A stretch of DNA of 64,000 bases, taken from NCBI GenBank assembly GCA_039000515.1, contig JBCFYV010000100.1:55365433-55429432 (forward strand). Reading direction: 5' to 3'. The translations under genes and the position numbers were made by a program. Shown here piece after piece: positions 10,095-21,500 of this stretch. Each line of letters begins with the position of its first letter. The stretch's first letter is position 1. Under the pieces are notes generated by a model. That model was not told where the DNA came from. It saw nothing but the letters and a program-made list of their open reading frames with translations, and did not search any database. This DNA comes from Timema cristinae (lineage: Eukaryota > Arthropoda > Insecta > Phasmatodea > Timematidae).

Positions 10095-12255
10095 ATTTTA
10101 ATTCATTGTTGAAAATCAACATTTTTATTTTAGCTATAATTTACTATTAGCTTGCATTTTAGGGTGAAGGATTTGATGACAATCAAAGACAACCTCGTAA
10201 GTTTCCTATTGCAACCGAAATAAAATAATTATTTTGGTGTCAAGAGCGCGTACTTTTATATTAAATTAACATTGTTGGCCTACGACTGTATTTTTTTTAA
10301 ATAAGATTATATTCCAAGAATTCGACTCTTTTCACATAGCGTGCGAAAAAAAAACCAAGAGTTAAAAAAAAAACTACAATATAACTTATTTGTACGCTCA
10401 CTAAATCAAATTTAATTAACACTCAGTATTCGATGGAGTCGAGATAATGAACACAGAATTGAGAGGTAGTTTTTAATTCTATCGGTTGTATTTATAAATA
10501 GTAACCATATTGAACTTTCCCATCCTTTTAAAAGGCAAATAATGGCGTACACTTAAATTTATCAAGCCTACCTTGACACATTACACTTATGAGATGGAGT
10601 CATAGTGTAATCTATCAAGGCTAGACTGCCATTTTTAAGGATACACGAAGTGTACATTATTATAAACATTAAGTTCCCTAAATTTGTTATTTTTTGTCAT
10701 TGATAGTCTATACTGAAATAAAAACTGTCCTTTACTGATAAATAAGCATTCATTATAAATAACATCGAGTCATAAAATGGCATTGTCATCATTATTTATT
10801 TTCTATTATGCTTTGATTTAAAATGTAAGCATTGGGAGTATGTAACTTCACAGAAATGGAAAGCAATTGTAGTTAATGTAAATTTTACTAGCTGGCTAAA
10901 TATTATGATATTTTTCTAATTACGGAAGTTGTGAGACTTATTAAAATTTTAAGTACTCTTATCTTTTTTTATGAGTGGTAAGAATTAATAACTAGATTAA
11001 AAAATAATAATCTCACTTTCATGTTTATGACAGTATCAATGATGCAATTTCCCCAATGCAGCATAGTTAATCGCAGGGATATCATTGGGACGTCTTTATA
11101 GATTAGAAGTTCCTAGAACGTCAAAAGGACGTCTCAGAAAACGTGTCGTACATACCCGGATGGACATCCTCTGGTAATTTTTTAAAACGGAATGTTTTTA
11201 GAAGCTATCAAACATGTATTTGTATGGCTTTTTTTAAAATCTAAATTAGATGTCTTTAAAAGGCTTAAGCTACCCTAATCTAGATTTCTGCTACAAAATC
11301 AAATTCTTCGAAAAATTGTTTGGAATGGTCCTCTCTCTCTCCCCAGCAAACTTTTGAAATTTGGTAGCGCCCCTCGAATCTATTTAGAGTGTTCCTCACC
11401 TGGATATATTTTTCATAATTAGATACCGATTGAAACTATTTAGAGTGGTGTTCCGGCAAATATTTTAAAAGTGGACGCCTTGAAATCCATTCTTCTTGTT
11501 TTAATTCGCGCAAAAAGTTCAATAATTTTCTCCTTGATCTCTTGATGACAATTGAAGAAATTTTTCTCCATTGAAAGTACTGCAAGCGCATTTAGTCTTT
11601 CTGTTAAATAAAAGAACCGAGAAAAAAAATGAATCAAATAGAATAGCTGGAAGCAGAGTAATAATCTAATTCTACACTCTTCTACACTTTATCACATTCA
11701 AGACTATGGTACACGGTTTTTAAACACAAAACACGCTGAGTTAAAAAAAAAACTTCCTTCCACCATCACGCCAGAGCCGGCACTGCGAAAGAAACAGTGC
11801 TCTCTCTACCTGGCAATCCCGCCTTCCTTCCCACCCCCTCCTATGTGCGCATGCGCACAACAGTCAAACACCACGTCACTGGCACTGTGAAGTGCACAGT
11901 TCCATACAATTTTTTGAATCTTTTACATAAACTGGGGATGGCTACTGAAGTACTGACATTAAGATTAAGGAATATATATTGTACTACAAAAATAAAGGAA
12001 GAATTAAAGAAAAAATGACTAATTATATTCAATGTTCTCGATAATATCAAGTGGAAATAAGGGGTGCTGCAGTTCCGCAGTGCCTATACACGAGTCGCCA
12101 CTGCTGAGTTTGCTGCAAGGTCATATTTCATATTCGAGAAGAGAAATGAGTACAGAGGGGATAAAGGTGGAAGGGAAATCCCGTCTGCATTATCACCGGT
12201 CACAGAGCTTCATGAAGTGCACGTCACTAACAATAGTGTTTATTTGACTTTACAG
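10095..12255. other. AT-rich interval between copy A exons
   Basis: No coding signal. A small fold-back lies at about 10545-10665 (GTACACTT...AAGTGTAC ends, inner stem ATTACACT...AGTGTAAT). Confidence 0.5.
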
Positions 12256-12475
12256 CTGCAGTTCAAAGGTCTTGTGGGAGCAGGGTGTCACCGGGCGTCT
12301 CATCAATAGATCGATCAACGAGTTGGTGGCTACCATGATGAGGGAGTCTAAACCTTACGTCAAGGTTATCACTAATGACGTAATAAACAACGTCAACAAA
12401 CTTATTCTCGGACTCATGTTTCTAGATGTACTAGATTGGATCAGAAACTTTTTGCCAATTTACTTAGAAGAAACC
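12256..12475 (+). pseudogene. Copy A exon 5 with frameshift
   Basis: Acceptor TTTACAG|CTG. The order LQFKGLVGAG...INELVA...NNVNKLILG matches the exon-5 pattern of B (LHFEGLVGGG...NQILDDLV) and D. One extra base near 12283 breaks the frame. Confidence 0.75.
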
Positions 12476-12706
12476 CGCCTCGGTGGCGTAGTTGGCTAAC
12501 GCGCTAGTCGTGTTGAGCTTGACTGCCGAGGACGGGGAGATCGAGGTTCGAATCTCGGTCGGGTGAACTGGGGGTGGTTTTTCCTAAATGGTTTTCCACT
12601 CTCCCTTAACGCAAATGCGGGTCCACTTCCTCTAATTCGACGTTCCCAATTCCTAATCCATTAGTGTAGCGTATAACCCGAACGGGTAGTAAGACGTGGT
12701 GCTATT
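12475..12706 (+). mobile_element. SINE-1 family copy inserted in copy A exon 5
   Basis: Head CTCGGTGGCGTAGTTGGCTA (A box) and GAGGTTCGAATCTC (B box), body GGTTTTCCACTCTCC, tail ATAACCCGAACGGGTAGTAA. It truncates the TULIP exon and gives it a stop at 12497-12499. Confidence 0.93.
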
Positions 12707-12929
12707 ATATATTATTACTTAGGGGAACATATCTTCTATAGTCGGAATAAAAACCATATTTGACTTTGAGTTTTTACTGTGGTATAATATAATATTTGCC
12801 TGTTTTGGATATTGGAATAAAAATAAAATTGTGTTCTGAATAAACCTCTTTCCTACTTAATTAAGTCCACCTTCTTCCAGTTTGTAGATGGTATGCAAGG
12901 ACGAAACTGGGTGGAATAAAAGGTTGAGC

Positions 12930-13034
12930 CGAGTAGAAGGTGAGTGGATTTAAAATCAACCTTTGAGGTAAATAAATGCAACCGTATTTAGTACATAAGC
13001 GTATAACCCGAATGGATAGTAAGACACGGTCCAA
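12930..13034 (+). mobile_element. SINE-1 tail fragment
   Basis: Only the 3' part: AAGCGTATAACCCGAATGGA, TAGTAAGACACGGT. Confidence 0.75.
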
Positions 13035-13495
13035 AAAAATAAAGTTTGCTGATAGCTAGAACAATTTTTTTAATTTCAATATCAATCAGATGATACTGTT
13101 ATATAGTTACTTCTCATTCCTCAACAACAATGCAAACTGATTAATACGCAGTTGATTTATTCTATTGTCTCAAAGTAAAACTTCTGAGAGCTATGTTTAT
13201 GTAAGATAAGATACACAAATTTTGCAATCGATTGTTGTGACCAAGGGTTTGTCAACACTTTTATTTTATACTTGTACTTGAACTTATCACTTTTATCTAA
13301 GATAATTCACAAAACATTCCATCATATTTCAAATATGTAGCCTGATTTATCATTCACATGATTGTTTGAACTTAATAATATGGCATCAGACTTTGCAATA
13401 ATATAGGTCAATGTATCAATCGTTTCAACTAGGCTACACTCCAGCGAGATTTAGTTTCAATATACTGTGATGAGAACATTTAACACCTCAACAAT

Positions 13496-13775
13496 GTGAC
13501 CTGGTGGTTTAGGGGTAAGGTGTCGGACTTCTGTGCTGGGGGTCCAGGGTTCAATCCTCGGTCCCGGCACAGATTTATCTGATTACCAAACCCTTCCTTC
13601 ACCTCTGACAAGACGTGTATTAATCACAACTTGTGAATGTGAGGAATGCCAGGCCTCCACCGTGGTTCGGATCCCACGTTAAACTGAAGGTCCTTCATTT
13701 CATCTCACGATCATCCTACCATTACACATTAGCGTAAGTGCGTACAACCCGAATGGGTAGTAAGACGCGGTGCTC
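13496..13775 (+). mobile_element. SINE-2 family copy, full length
   Basis: Head TGACCTGGTGGTTTAGGGGT, B box GGGTTCAATCCTC, body CCTTCCTTCACCTCTGAC and GTGGTTCGGATCCCACGT, tail CAACCCGAATGGGTAGTAAG. Confidence 0.93.
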
Positions 13776-15595
13776 AACGAGAATAGTACAAAGCAGTTAT
13801 ATTTTAATGCGAAGACAACAAATAGTTTTTTTATTATATAATAAGTAGAGTAATTATGTTAATTGCATATCGCAGAATCAGATCTTACCAGAAGTCAATG
13901 ACAGGATAACGTGAAAATAGATAGTTTTAAGGAGGCTGTGTTTCAGGTTAGGGATTAATTTTGTTGGAAGTGTCTCGGGAAAAGGTTGAATGGCGAGCTT
14001 ACATTCTGGTGGCCATGCATTTTCAAATCCCCTAAGGACGGAGAGTTAGTTAATTAGTAAGTAAAACCAATAAGGAATAGAACACCTTCCTTTTTAAATC
14101 AGCGTCAAACCAAGGTCATCTTATAGGAGACTGGGGTTAGACACTCTGATCTGACGATACAACAGACAGTAATATGAATTAACCTTTACGACAGTTAAAT
14201 AAATTTAATTACCAAATTTACAAATCTGATTTTATACATCAAGAATTGACTGTGTTCTTCAGGTGTCACTTTTGTCAGACATTATACATACCATAAATAA
14301 TAAATACATTTAAAATAATTATATTGATTATATTAAAATAATATCAGTGTTGTCAACAATGTTTTCGAAAGTGTTCCTATGAGAATCATACAACCGCGTT
14401 GCTCTTACAATATACGAAGCAAACATAAATATTGTTTGCCAGTGACGTCACTTCAGGCAATCTGCTGTACTAATTAAATTTCATTAATTTTGTTTTGTCA
14501 TGGATAATTTTTTAAATAAATAACTTTGTTACGGTAGGTAGGTTATTAAATTAGGCTACGTGTGCTTATTTCAACCTTGGCACTAAAAAAACAACAACAT
14601 TGTCCAAGCTAAATGATGTAGACAGATCTCAGTCACAAACAAGAATTTATCTCAATTGTTGACCTTTTTTTACATTTTTCAAGCATGTGAAAGGCCTACA
14701 CTGTTAAAGAGATTATACTTTTTGAAACCTTATCTTGCTCCATCCAAACAATGTTCTTCAAATAATGTTGAAGTATATTTAAATAACCGATGACATTTTT
14801 TAAGTGATTTATAACACATCACGCAGAATACATTCTAGTATTCAATTTATCGTTTCTCAAACTTCAATAAGCATTCCAAGAATTGTAATAACTTCTTTCG
14901 CAGAATTATGTAAGTTGGATACAAATTTAATTTTCAAGTATTTAATATTTTATTTTTATATATCAGCCATTTTGTTAGTGTAGTTTATTTTATATTAATA
15001 TAACGGGTTTCTTAACATAAAATATATTATTTCGAATTTCTATATTGATAAAATTTCAAAACATTTTAAATACAACAGTAAAAATAAAAATCTGTTCTTG
15101 GCTTGAAATATACTTGTGATCAATGCTAATATAGGCTATTGTAAAATTATGCTTTTAACATGATTTACATAAAAACAAATTATATAATACCAGTAAACGC
15201 TTGCGAAACTTTCGAACATTCAATATTTCCCCCCACCCCCAACCACCTAATTTTTTAAAAAAAATTTGTTGAGTTGTTGAAATTAAATACTCAGCGAAGT
15301 ATATAAACAAAATAGCAAAGAGAGATTATTTTCGGTAATTGATACAAAAATATTGTTAGATTTTAACTTAAATTTTAAACAAACAATGTGTTTTAACGTA
15401 AACTGAGTATGCTATGTTTGAAGTTTGTAGAAAATTCTAACCACTGATATCTTATTCATCGCTGTAGAATTTGTATTAGTTGAGAAAAAGGGATGTTGAC
15501 AACATAAATTATATACAGGATAGGATTAATATAATAGATTTTTTTAGTGTTTAGTCAATTAATTAACTGAGGATTTAAAATATCATAAGGAGGGA
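13776..15595. other. Long AT-rich intergenic stretch, nothing recognised
   Basis: No ORF above background, no tRNA-like box pair and no tandem repeat were seen. Confidence 0.5.
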
Positions 15596-16106
15596 AAAAA
15601 TAAGTACAGATTATATATTTATTATCCTAAAAATTCATTTGTTGTGTTTGTTATTGTTGTTTAGGATCCTCTTACGTTCAAAAATAAGTACAAATTATAT
15701 ATTTATTATCCTAAAAATTCAATTGTTGTGTTTGTTATTGTTGTTTAGGATCCTCTTACGTTCAAAAAATAAGTACAAATTATCTATTTATTATCCTAAA
15801 AATTCAATTGTTGTGTTTGTTATTGTTGTTTAGGATCCTCTTACGTTCAAAAAATAAGTACAAATTATATATTTATTATCCTAAAAATTCAATTGTTGTG
15901 TTTGTTATTGTTGTTTAGGATCCTCTTACGTTCAAAAAATAAGTACAAATTATATATTTATTATCCTAAAAATTCAATTGTTGTGTTTGTTATTGTTGTT
16001 TAGGATCCTCTTACGTTCAAAAAATAAGTACAAATTATCTATTTATTATCCTAAAAATTCAATTATTGTGTTTGTTATTGTTGTTTAGGATGCTCTTACG
16101 TTCAAA
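15596..16106. repeat. 85-bp tandem repeat, 6 copies
   Basis: The period is 84-85 bp, marked by GTTTAGGATCCTCTTACGTT. The copies are almost identical, so the array is young. No coding use is seen. Confidence 0.96.
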
Positions 16107-16144
16107 TACTTTAGGAAAAAGATGGGAATGCGTTATTTTGAATT

Positions 16145-16345
16145 ATAATCTTTTTTATTTTCTCACCATGCCTCACCACCCGTTCTTATTTTAAATACGA
16201 ATAGTGTGTTAAGGATGAGAAAGGTTGAGCTTAAAGAAGATGTACCCGAATTTGCTTGGAGGGAGATTGCGAAATAGTTTAGAGAAAAAAAAATCACCCT
16301 CAATACGTCCGACTGGTGTTCGAACACTTGATCTCCCCGTGTGTT
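16145..16345 (-). mobile_element. SINE-1 family copy, diverged
   Basis: The minus strand shows the body and the B-box region, ending near GATCTCCCCGTG. The tail is diverged (CACCACCCGTTC). Confidence 0.7.
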
Positions 16346-16788
16346 TTATCTTGTAATACTAACCTTAACAATGGAATAATCTTATAATCCTTATGTCATA
16401 GATTAAGACACTAAATAAATAGTGTGTAGCTGAGGGATGGAAGATAATATTAGTTAAAGCTAGTATTTTTACATTTTTTCAAAAATAACAAAACACGTGT
16501 TTGGTCCAAATAAATAGAATATTGCTCCAGAAAATATCTTTAGTTTCTTTTCTACACACGGAAATATCAACACCTTTATAGTGTATAGTATTTTATATAT
16601 CTTTATTTTTTCCTAATTTAATATTTAATATATAATTTCTTCCTTTTTGTTTTTTGTTATTTTTTGTTTTGAAACAGATGTGTATAGAACTTAGGCTACT
16701 ACTTTTTATTTGTTGTGTTGGGGTTATTTAAAATGATAAGAAACATTTATTTGTATGTATATTACATCTTTACTTTACTTTCTTTCTA

Positions 16789-17016
16789 CAGTAGCCCCAT
16801 AGCTTCTTTGGTGCTGACTGACAACTCACAGCTGACGGTTTTGAAAAGTTACCAGACCAAATTATGTATCCCCGAGCCGAACCATATGATCTGCAAAAAC
16901 CTGTGTTTAGCAGATGTCACTTCTGACAGTTCAAATTTAGGTATGTACTTAAATGTTGACTGTCAGAAGTCAGTTGTGAACTGTTAGTCAGCACCAAAGA
17001 AGCCACGGGGCTACTG
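16789..17016. mobile_element. M1 MITE copy (TA-flanked)
   Basis: CAGTAGCCCCATAGCTTCTT at the left end and the matching inverted right end GGGGCTACTG, with TA on both sides. Confidence 0.87.
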
Positions 17017-17333
17017 TACCATCTCAATGTAACGACTTCGGTTTTATTTAATGTATTTATGTAATCACACTTAGAGGCACATTGCACAAAAATGTTATGT
17101 TCTGTCTCTAGTAAAAATATTAAACTACAGCGATATTTTATAAATTTAATCATTTGAATATATACATTTATTTTTACTTTAAATAATTTACTAAAAAGTC
17201 TTTTTTTTTTTCCTAAATAAAAACTACAACAATACCTAACTTGACTCATTTTTCTTTCCATCCCACCAAAATGCGATTGTTGTAGATATTTAAACGGTTC
17301 CAGTCAAGTGACCGTCTTTTCTTCCGGATCGCC
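17017..17333. promoter_or_regulatory. Upstream region of TULIP copy B
   Basis: AT-rich sequence ends in ATATTTAAACGG (about 17287), a possible TATA-like element about 45 bp before the start codon. This is inference from position only. Confidence 0.3.
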
Positions 17334-17460
17334 ATGAAGCTCCTTAGGATGGTCTTGCCGTTACTGGTGTTGGCCACAGTCGACCGATGTCACTCGTCCT
17401 TCTTCCCGACCTCAGGACAACTGCTCTCCTACGCCAGGTCCTTGACACAGGAGCGGCTCC
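17334..17460 (+). CDS. Copy B exon 1 (signal peptide)
   Basis: 42 codons plus one base. The donor is C|GTGAGT, phase 1, the same phase as copy D exon 1. Confidence 0.85.
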
Positions 17461-18445
17461 GTGAGTCCTCTTCAATAAACATACCCCCCCCACCCCCCTC
17501 GGAACAATCGCCAAATACACAGCAAACAGTAACGACACGTGATACAATCAACACAGTTTCCTTTAGTGACGTAACATCGTAACGTTGTGTGTATAATTGA
17601 AACCGTTGAGAGTGGAACCGAGGGGTGAGGGGTATAGAAAGGAGGCATTCATCCCTCCCTGGAAATAATTTCCCTCCCTTCCGGAATGAATTTGCTCACT
17701 CTGGATTTATTTCACCCCTCTCCCTCTTTAATATTTCTCTATTATTAAGATGAAATATGGCCTTGTATCAAACACAAAATTGCTTTAGTAGGTTTCTATT
17801 TATTTTTTTAACTATTGGGAAGAAATTGTCCAAATAATTTCTAGAGGTATTTAATTTTTTAAATATTTTAAGCGAATATCACTCTAAATGGCTTCTAGAG
17901 GCATCCGACTATTTGGATTCTAAAAGCACACCATTTCCAAAAATGTGTTGGAGGGGGGGGGGGGGGAGGTACACCACATTCAATAGTTTTTAAGGGCATG
18001 CGATGGCCATTCCAAATAGCTTCTTTAAACATTCTCTGTTGTAAGGACCACTTCAAATAGCTTTTAAAGGCATTAAAATTTTCAAAAAAATTGCCGAAGA
18101 ATCACTAGTTCTAATAGCCTCTAGGAATGTTCAAATTTCAAAAAAACAATTTGGGGGAGCGTTGTTTTAATAGCTTCTATAAGAATATAATTTTCAATAA
18201 ATCTAGAAGGAAAACCAGTATAAATAGCTTCTAGGAGCATTTTCTAACTTCAACTGAGGGAGACGATTTTGAAACACATCCCCCCAACAAAATTAAATTC
18301 TCCCTACGCCCTTTATAAATAACATTGTTATCGATAGTGTTTTTTTCAATATCTGAAAGAATTTATTAACAAAGACCTAGCCCCTACTGTGTTAAACAAT
18401 TAGCATTTAATTTAATTGACTATTAACTTGAACAAACACAGCCTT

Positions 18446-18519
<74 letters not shown>

Positions 18520-21500
18520 TGATAATAATAATAATACACAGTCACGTGGCTAATAGTATTTTAGACAAACAAACTGTTTCTCAAGTATGTTTTAACAAAG
18601 ATAACAAAATATGTTATCCTACCCTTCAGGATGAGCTTACCATTACAGCGCTAGTGTCCACATAAATTATGCAAGGTCCATCTATTTAATAAGGGCGTGC
18701 ATGTGTGAGCTAAATGAAAACTTGCAAACGAGTGAACTATTTAAAAAGTCAGTCGATTATATTTTATATTAAAGAGTACTTTACCTCAAAGCACAAAATA
18801 TTGAGGTCGTGGGGGAAGGGGTACGGGGGAAGTGTCAACCATGATTATTCACCCTTTAGTGAATCCACTCCTTTATATTTTTTCATTCCAGTGGCGTACT
18901 ACGAAGAGTTGGCAGCACTGACGACGCACCGCGCGTCTATCAACGACAACCTGAAAGCGCTACTGGAGAAGTTGAGGGCTAGTATGGGATCCCCTAACGA
19001 GGCTTTGGGAATCCCCGCTCTGGAACCTCTCACGCTGACCAACATTGACGTCAACATCCAAGAGGAAGGCGTAGAGTACGTTCCAACTCAATGTCGCCAA
19101 TTTAAACATTTTATTTTCCCACTAGTGAAGCAAAAAATAATCAAATAACGGGTAGCAAGGTTTCCTAGACTGTCTGAACTATTTTTTCAACAATGGCTTA
19201 TTTGTAGTTTTTTTAAAAATTGTTTTCTTAATTTTAAAGTAATCAAGAGGGTAAAGCTAGTAAATGCTCTGATACTCTTTTATAGGAGATTTTGAAAACA
19301 TTCTCTAATAAATTGGTCATTTCAGTGAACGGACCTACTTTAAATTATCACCAAAAGCAGGGGCGCACCCAAGACAAATCCACCAACCCCCATTTCCTGA
19401 CCCCACACCCCAAATAACTTTAACATAAACGTAAATCATATGGAGTACACTTAAAAGATAGAGCACAAAAGATGTGCCCAATAAATAGACTTCATTTTAT
19501 GACAAACCTCACGACCATGATATTCAAAATTATGTACAGTTATGCATATTAAAAATGCCCTTGAAATTCCCAATTTAAAAAATTAACTTAAATACCTCAT
19601 ATACAAGACCATGACCAGTTAAATTTTAAATTTATAGTGCCTGTATTAAAAAAAAAACTTTACTTTATGCTAGATTTATAAAATCCTATACACATTGGGA
19701 AGCTGTAATTGGCTAATTTATAGAGAACTAAATGTTATCATAATAGTTATTTTTTAAAACATGTTATACATTTTTTTCAGGCTTTATCTACGAGTACAGA
19801 GTAATGTATGAATTTAGCATATTTGTGTTATTTATTATTAAAGCTACAAACTATAAAAGATAAAAAAAAAGTCACTAACAGGAATTACATTATTTAAATA
19901 GTTGGTCCAAAGCACTCATAAAAAATAACTTCAAATGGCTTCTTCAGGTAATTAATATTCAAACATTTTCTTGGACTCAAACGGCCAGGGACACATCCTA
20001 TGAGTTCATTCTGGCTACACCACTGATTTATGCCTCACAGTAAATGTCTAGGGCCACCCTTGTCCATATCTAGACAGTTCCCCTCACAGCCCAATGTTCC
20101 ACCCTTGTCCATATCTAGACAGTTCCCCTCACAGCCCAATGTTCCACCCTTGTCCATATCTAGACAGTTCCCCTCACAGCCCAATGTTCCATCCCTGTAC
20201 ATCTCTAGACAGTTCCCCTCACAGCCCAATGTTCCACCCTTGTCCATATCTAGACAGTTCCTCTCACAGCCCAATGTTCCACCCCTGTACATCTCTAGAC
20301 AGTACCCTTCACAGCCCAATGTTCCACCCTTGTCCATATCTAGACAGTTCCCCTCACAGACCAATGTTCCACCCCTGTACATCTCTAGACAGTTCCCCTC
20401 ACAGCCCAATGTTCCACCCTTGTCCATATCTAGACAGTTCCCCTCACAGCCCAATGTTCCACCCCTGTACATCTCTAGACAGTTCCCCTCACAGCCCAAT
20501 GTTCCACCCTTGTCCATATCTAGACAGTTCCCCTCACAGACCAATGTTCCACCCCTGTACATCTCTAGACAGTTCCCCTCACAGCCCAATGTTCCACCCC
20601 TGTCCATCTCTAGACAGTTCCCCTCACAGACCAATGTTCCACCCCTGTCCATCTCTAGACAGTTCCCCTCACAGCCCAATGTTCCACCCTTGTCCATCTC
20701 TAGACAGTTCCCCTCACAGACCAATGTTCCACCCTGTCCATCTCTAGACAGTTCCCCTCACAGACCAATGTTCCACCCTTGTCCATATCTAGACAGTTCC
20801 CCTCACAGACCAATGTTCCACCCTGTACATCTCTAGACAGTTCCCCTCACAGCCCAATGTTCTACCCCTGTCCATCTCTAGACAGTTCCCTCACAGCCCA
20901 ATGTTCCACCCTGTCCATCTCTAGACAGTTTCCCTCACAGCCCAATGTTCCACCCTTGTCCATCTCTAGACAGTTCCCCTCACAGCCCAATGTTCCACCC
21001 TTGTCCATATCTAGACAGTTCCCCTCACAGACCAATGTTCCACCCTTGTCCATCTCTAGACAGTTCCCCACACAGACCAATGTTCCACCCTGTCCATCTC
21101 TAGACAGTTTCCCTCACAGACCAATGTTCCATTCCTATTTATCACTAGACAGTTCCCCTCACAGCCCAATGTTCCACCCTTGTACATCTCTAGACAGTTC
21201 CCCTCACAGACCAATGTTCCACCCCTGTCCATCTCTATACAGTTCCCCTCACAGACCAATGTTCCACCCCTGTCCATCTCTAGACAGTTCCCCTCACAGA
21301 CCAATGTTCCACCCTTGTTTATCTCTAGACAGTTCCCCTCACAGACCAATGTTACACCCCTGTCCATCTCTAGACAGTTCCCCTCACAGACCAATGTTCC
21401 ATTCCTATTTATCATTAGACAGTTCCCCTCACAGCCCAATGTTCCACCCTTGTACATCTCTAGACAGTTCCCCTCACAGACCAATGTTCCACCCTGTCCA

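Larger units (their letters stand above)
9530..12499 (+). pseudogene. TULIP-family copy A (takeout/JHBP or group-7-allergen type), decayed
   Basis: The first of four tandem paralogues. Homology is seen at 9530-9826 (exon 3 plus exon 4 material without an intron between them) and at 12256-12475 (exon 5). The frame IISINKFTQFLVDKLDVN aligns with B exon 3. It then shifts near 9628 to LEIYPNGTYILDGVI, and again near 9675 to SSDIIVPVPVAGERTV, which continues into exon-4-like FGRMRRPKVFIDN. Exon 5 starts after TTTACAG, reads LQFKGLVGAG, shifts by one base near 12283, and continues GRLINRSINELVATMM. A SINE inserted at about 12475 supplies the stop. No signal-peptide exon or exon 2 was found. Several breaks and missing parts make this a pseudogene, although assembly indels cannot be excluded. 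Confidence 0.72.

Noticed and set aside
11797..12050. Short overlapping ORFs on both strands near 11.8-12.0 kb
   Set aside because: No homology, no splice signals, and not in frame with copy A exon 5.
15596..16106. CRISPR-like direct repeats (also the other arrays)
   Set aside because: Units are contiguous and nearly identical with no unique spacers, no cas genes, and a eukaryotic context.
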